The notes under the pieces were generated by a model. That model was given only the letters and a program-made list of their open reading frames with translations, was not told the origin of the DNA and searched no databases. Made by a program: the position numbers and the translations under genes. From contig CAZYIE010000040.1 in assembly GCA_964646755.1 (NCBI GenBank), positions 1 through 30,881 of the forward strand: a stretch of 30,881 nucleotides of DNA, given 5' to 3'. Positions 30,872 to 30,881 of this stretch are shown in pieces; position 1 is the first letter of the stretch, and each line of letters starts with the position of its first letter. Source of the DNA: MVRV01 sp964646755. GTDB taxonomy: Bacteria > Desulfobacterota > Syntrophia > Syntrophales > Smithellaceae.

Positions 30872-30881
30872 AACTTGCTCC

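Overview
The window reads as a chromosomal segment of a strictly anaerobic, probably syntrophic deltaproteobacterium, most likely related to Syntrophus or Smithella. Three things suggest this: a Geobacter-like type IV pilin, a dense set of acyl-CoA dehydrogenase, crotonase, ligase and iron-sulfur genes, and many short palindromic intergenic repeats. The taxonomic call is an inference from gene content; no marker gene is present. Two runs of exactly ten N (17619-17628 and 25941-25950) are assembly gaps, and each lies inside a gene.

Positions 1-3000 are gene-poor and repeat-rich. They hold a type IV pilin gene (minus strand) with a near-consensus sigma-54 promoter, a Phd/VapC toxin-antitoxin pair behind a palindromic operator, and several families of 75-150 bp inverted-repeat elements. 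Some of these are nested in one another and flanked by 4-5 bp direct duplications. Positions 2981-6351 carry pterin and NAD genes on the plus strand: a QueD-like protein with a CExxHGH motif, folE2 and glutamine-dependent nadE. Positions 6355-8025 (minus strand) hold an HNH nuclease, a DUF948/YtxH pair and a small Ala/Pro-rich lipoprotein. Positions 8177-11583 form a tight plus-strand operon: a hydantoinase/oxoprolinase-type protein, a zinc-dependent deacetylase-family protein with a C-terminal zinc ribbon, and a carboxymuconolactone-decarboxylase-like protein.

From 11956 to the end the window is almost entirely acyl-CoA metabolism. A minus-strand operon (15929 to 11956) encodes a methylcrotonyl-CoA-carboxylase-type carboxyltransferase, an AUH-type methylglutaconyl-CoA hydratase, an HMG-CoA-lyase-like DRE-TIM enzyme and a free biotin carrier. 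Facing away from it is a plus-strand pair of acyl-CoA dehydrogenases, and an 18-bp perfect palindrome lies between the two units. Together these look like a Liu-type pathway for beta-methyl acyl-CoA oxidation (isovaleryl-CoA or a longer branched homologue). However, the lyase lacks the family cysteine and the biotin carboxylase is not in the window. Further plus-strand genes (18855-23649) are a winged-helix/4Fe-4S protein, two isomerase-like crotonases and a 2,4-dienoyl-CoA-reductase-family flavoprotein. The final minus-strand block (30871 to 23795) carries an acyl-CoA ligase, a phytoene-desaturase-like FAD enzyme, an isovaleryl-type acyl-CoA dehydrogenase, a paralogue of the winged-helix/4Fe-4S protein, and an orphan branched-chain-amino-acid-type binding protein.

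The most notable signals are the modular, nested mobile palindromes with target duplications; the tandem acyl-CoA dehydrogenases whose second member lacks a visible catalytic base; the two winged-helix/Fe-S paralogues, each beside acyl-CoA genes; and the incomplete, altered Liu-like operon under a shared palindrome.
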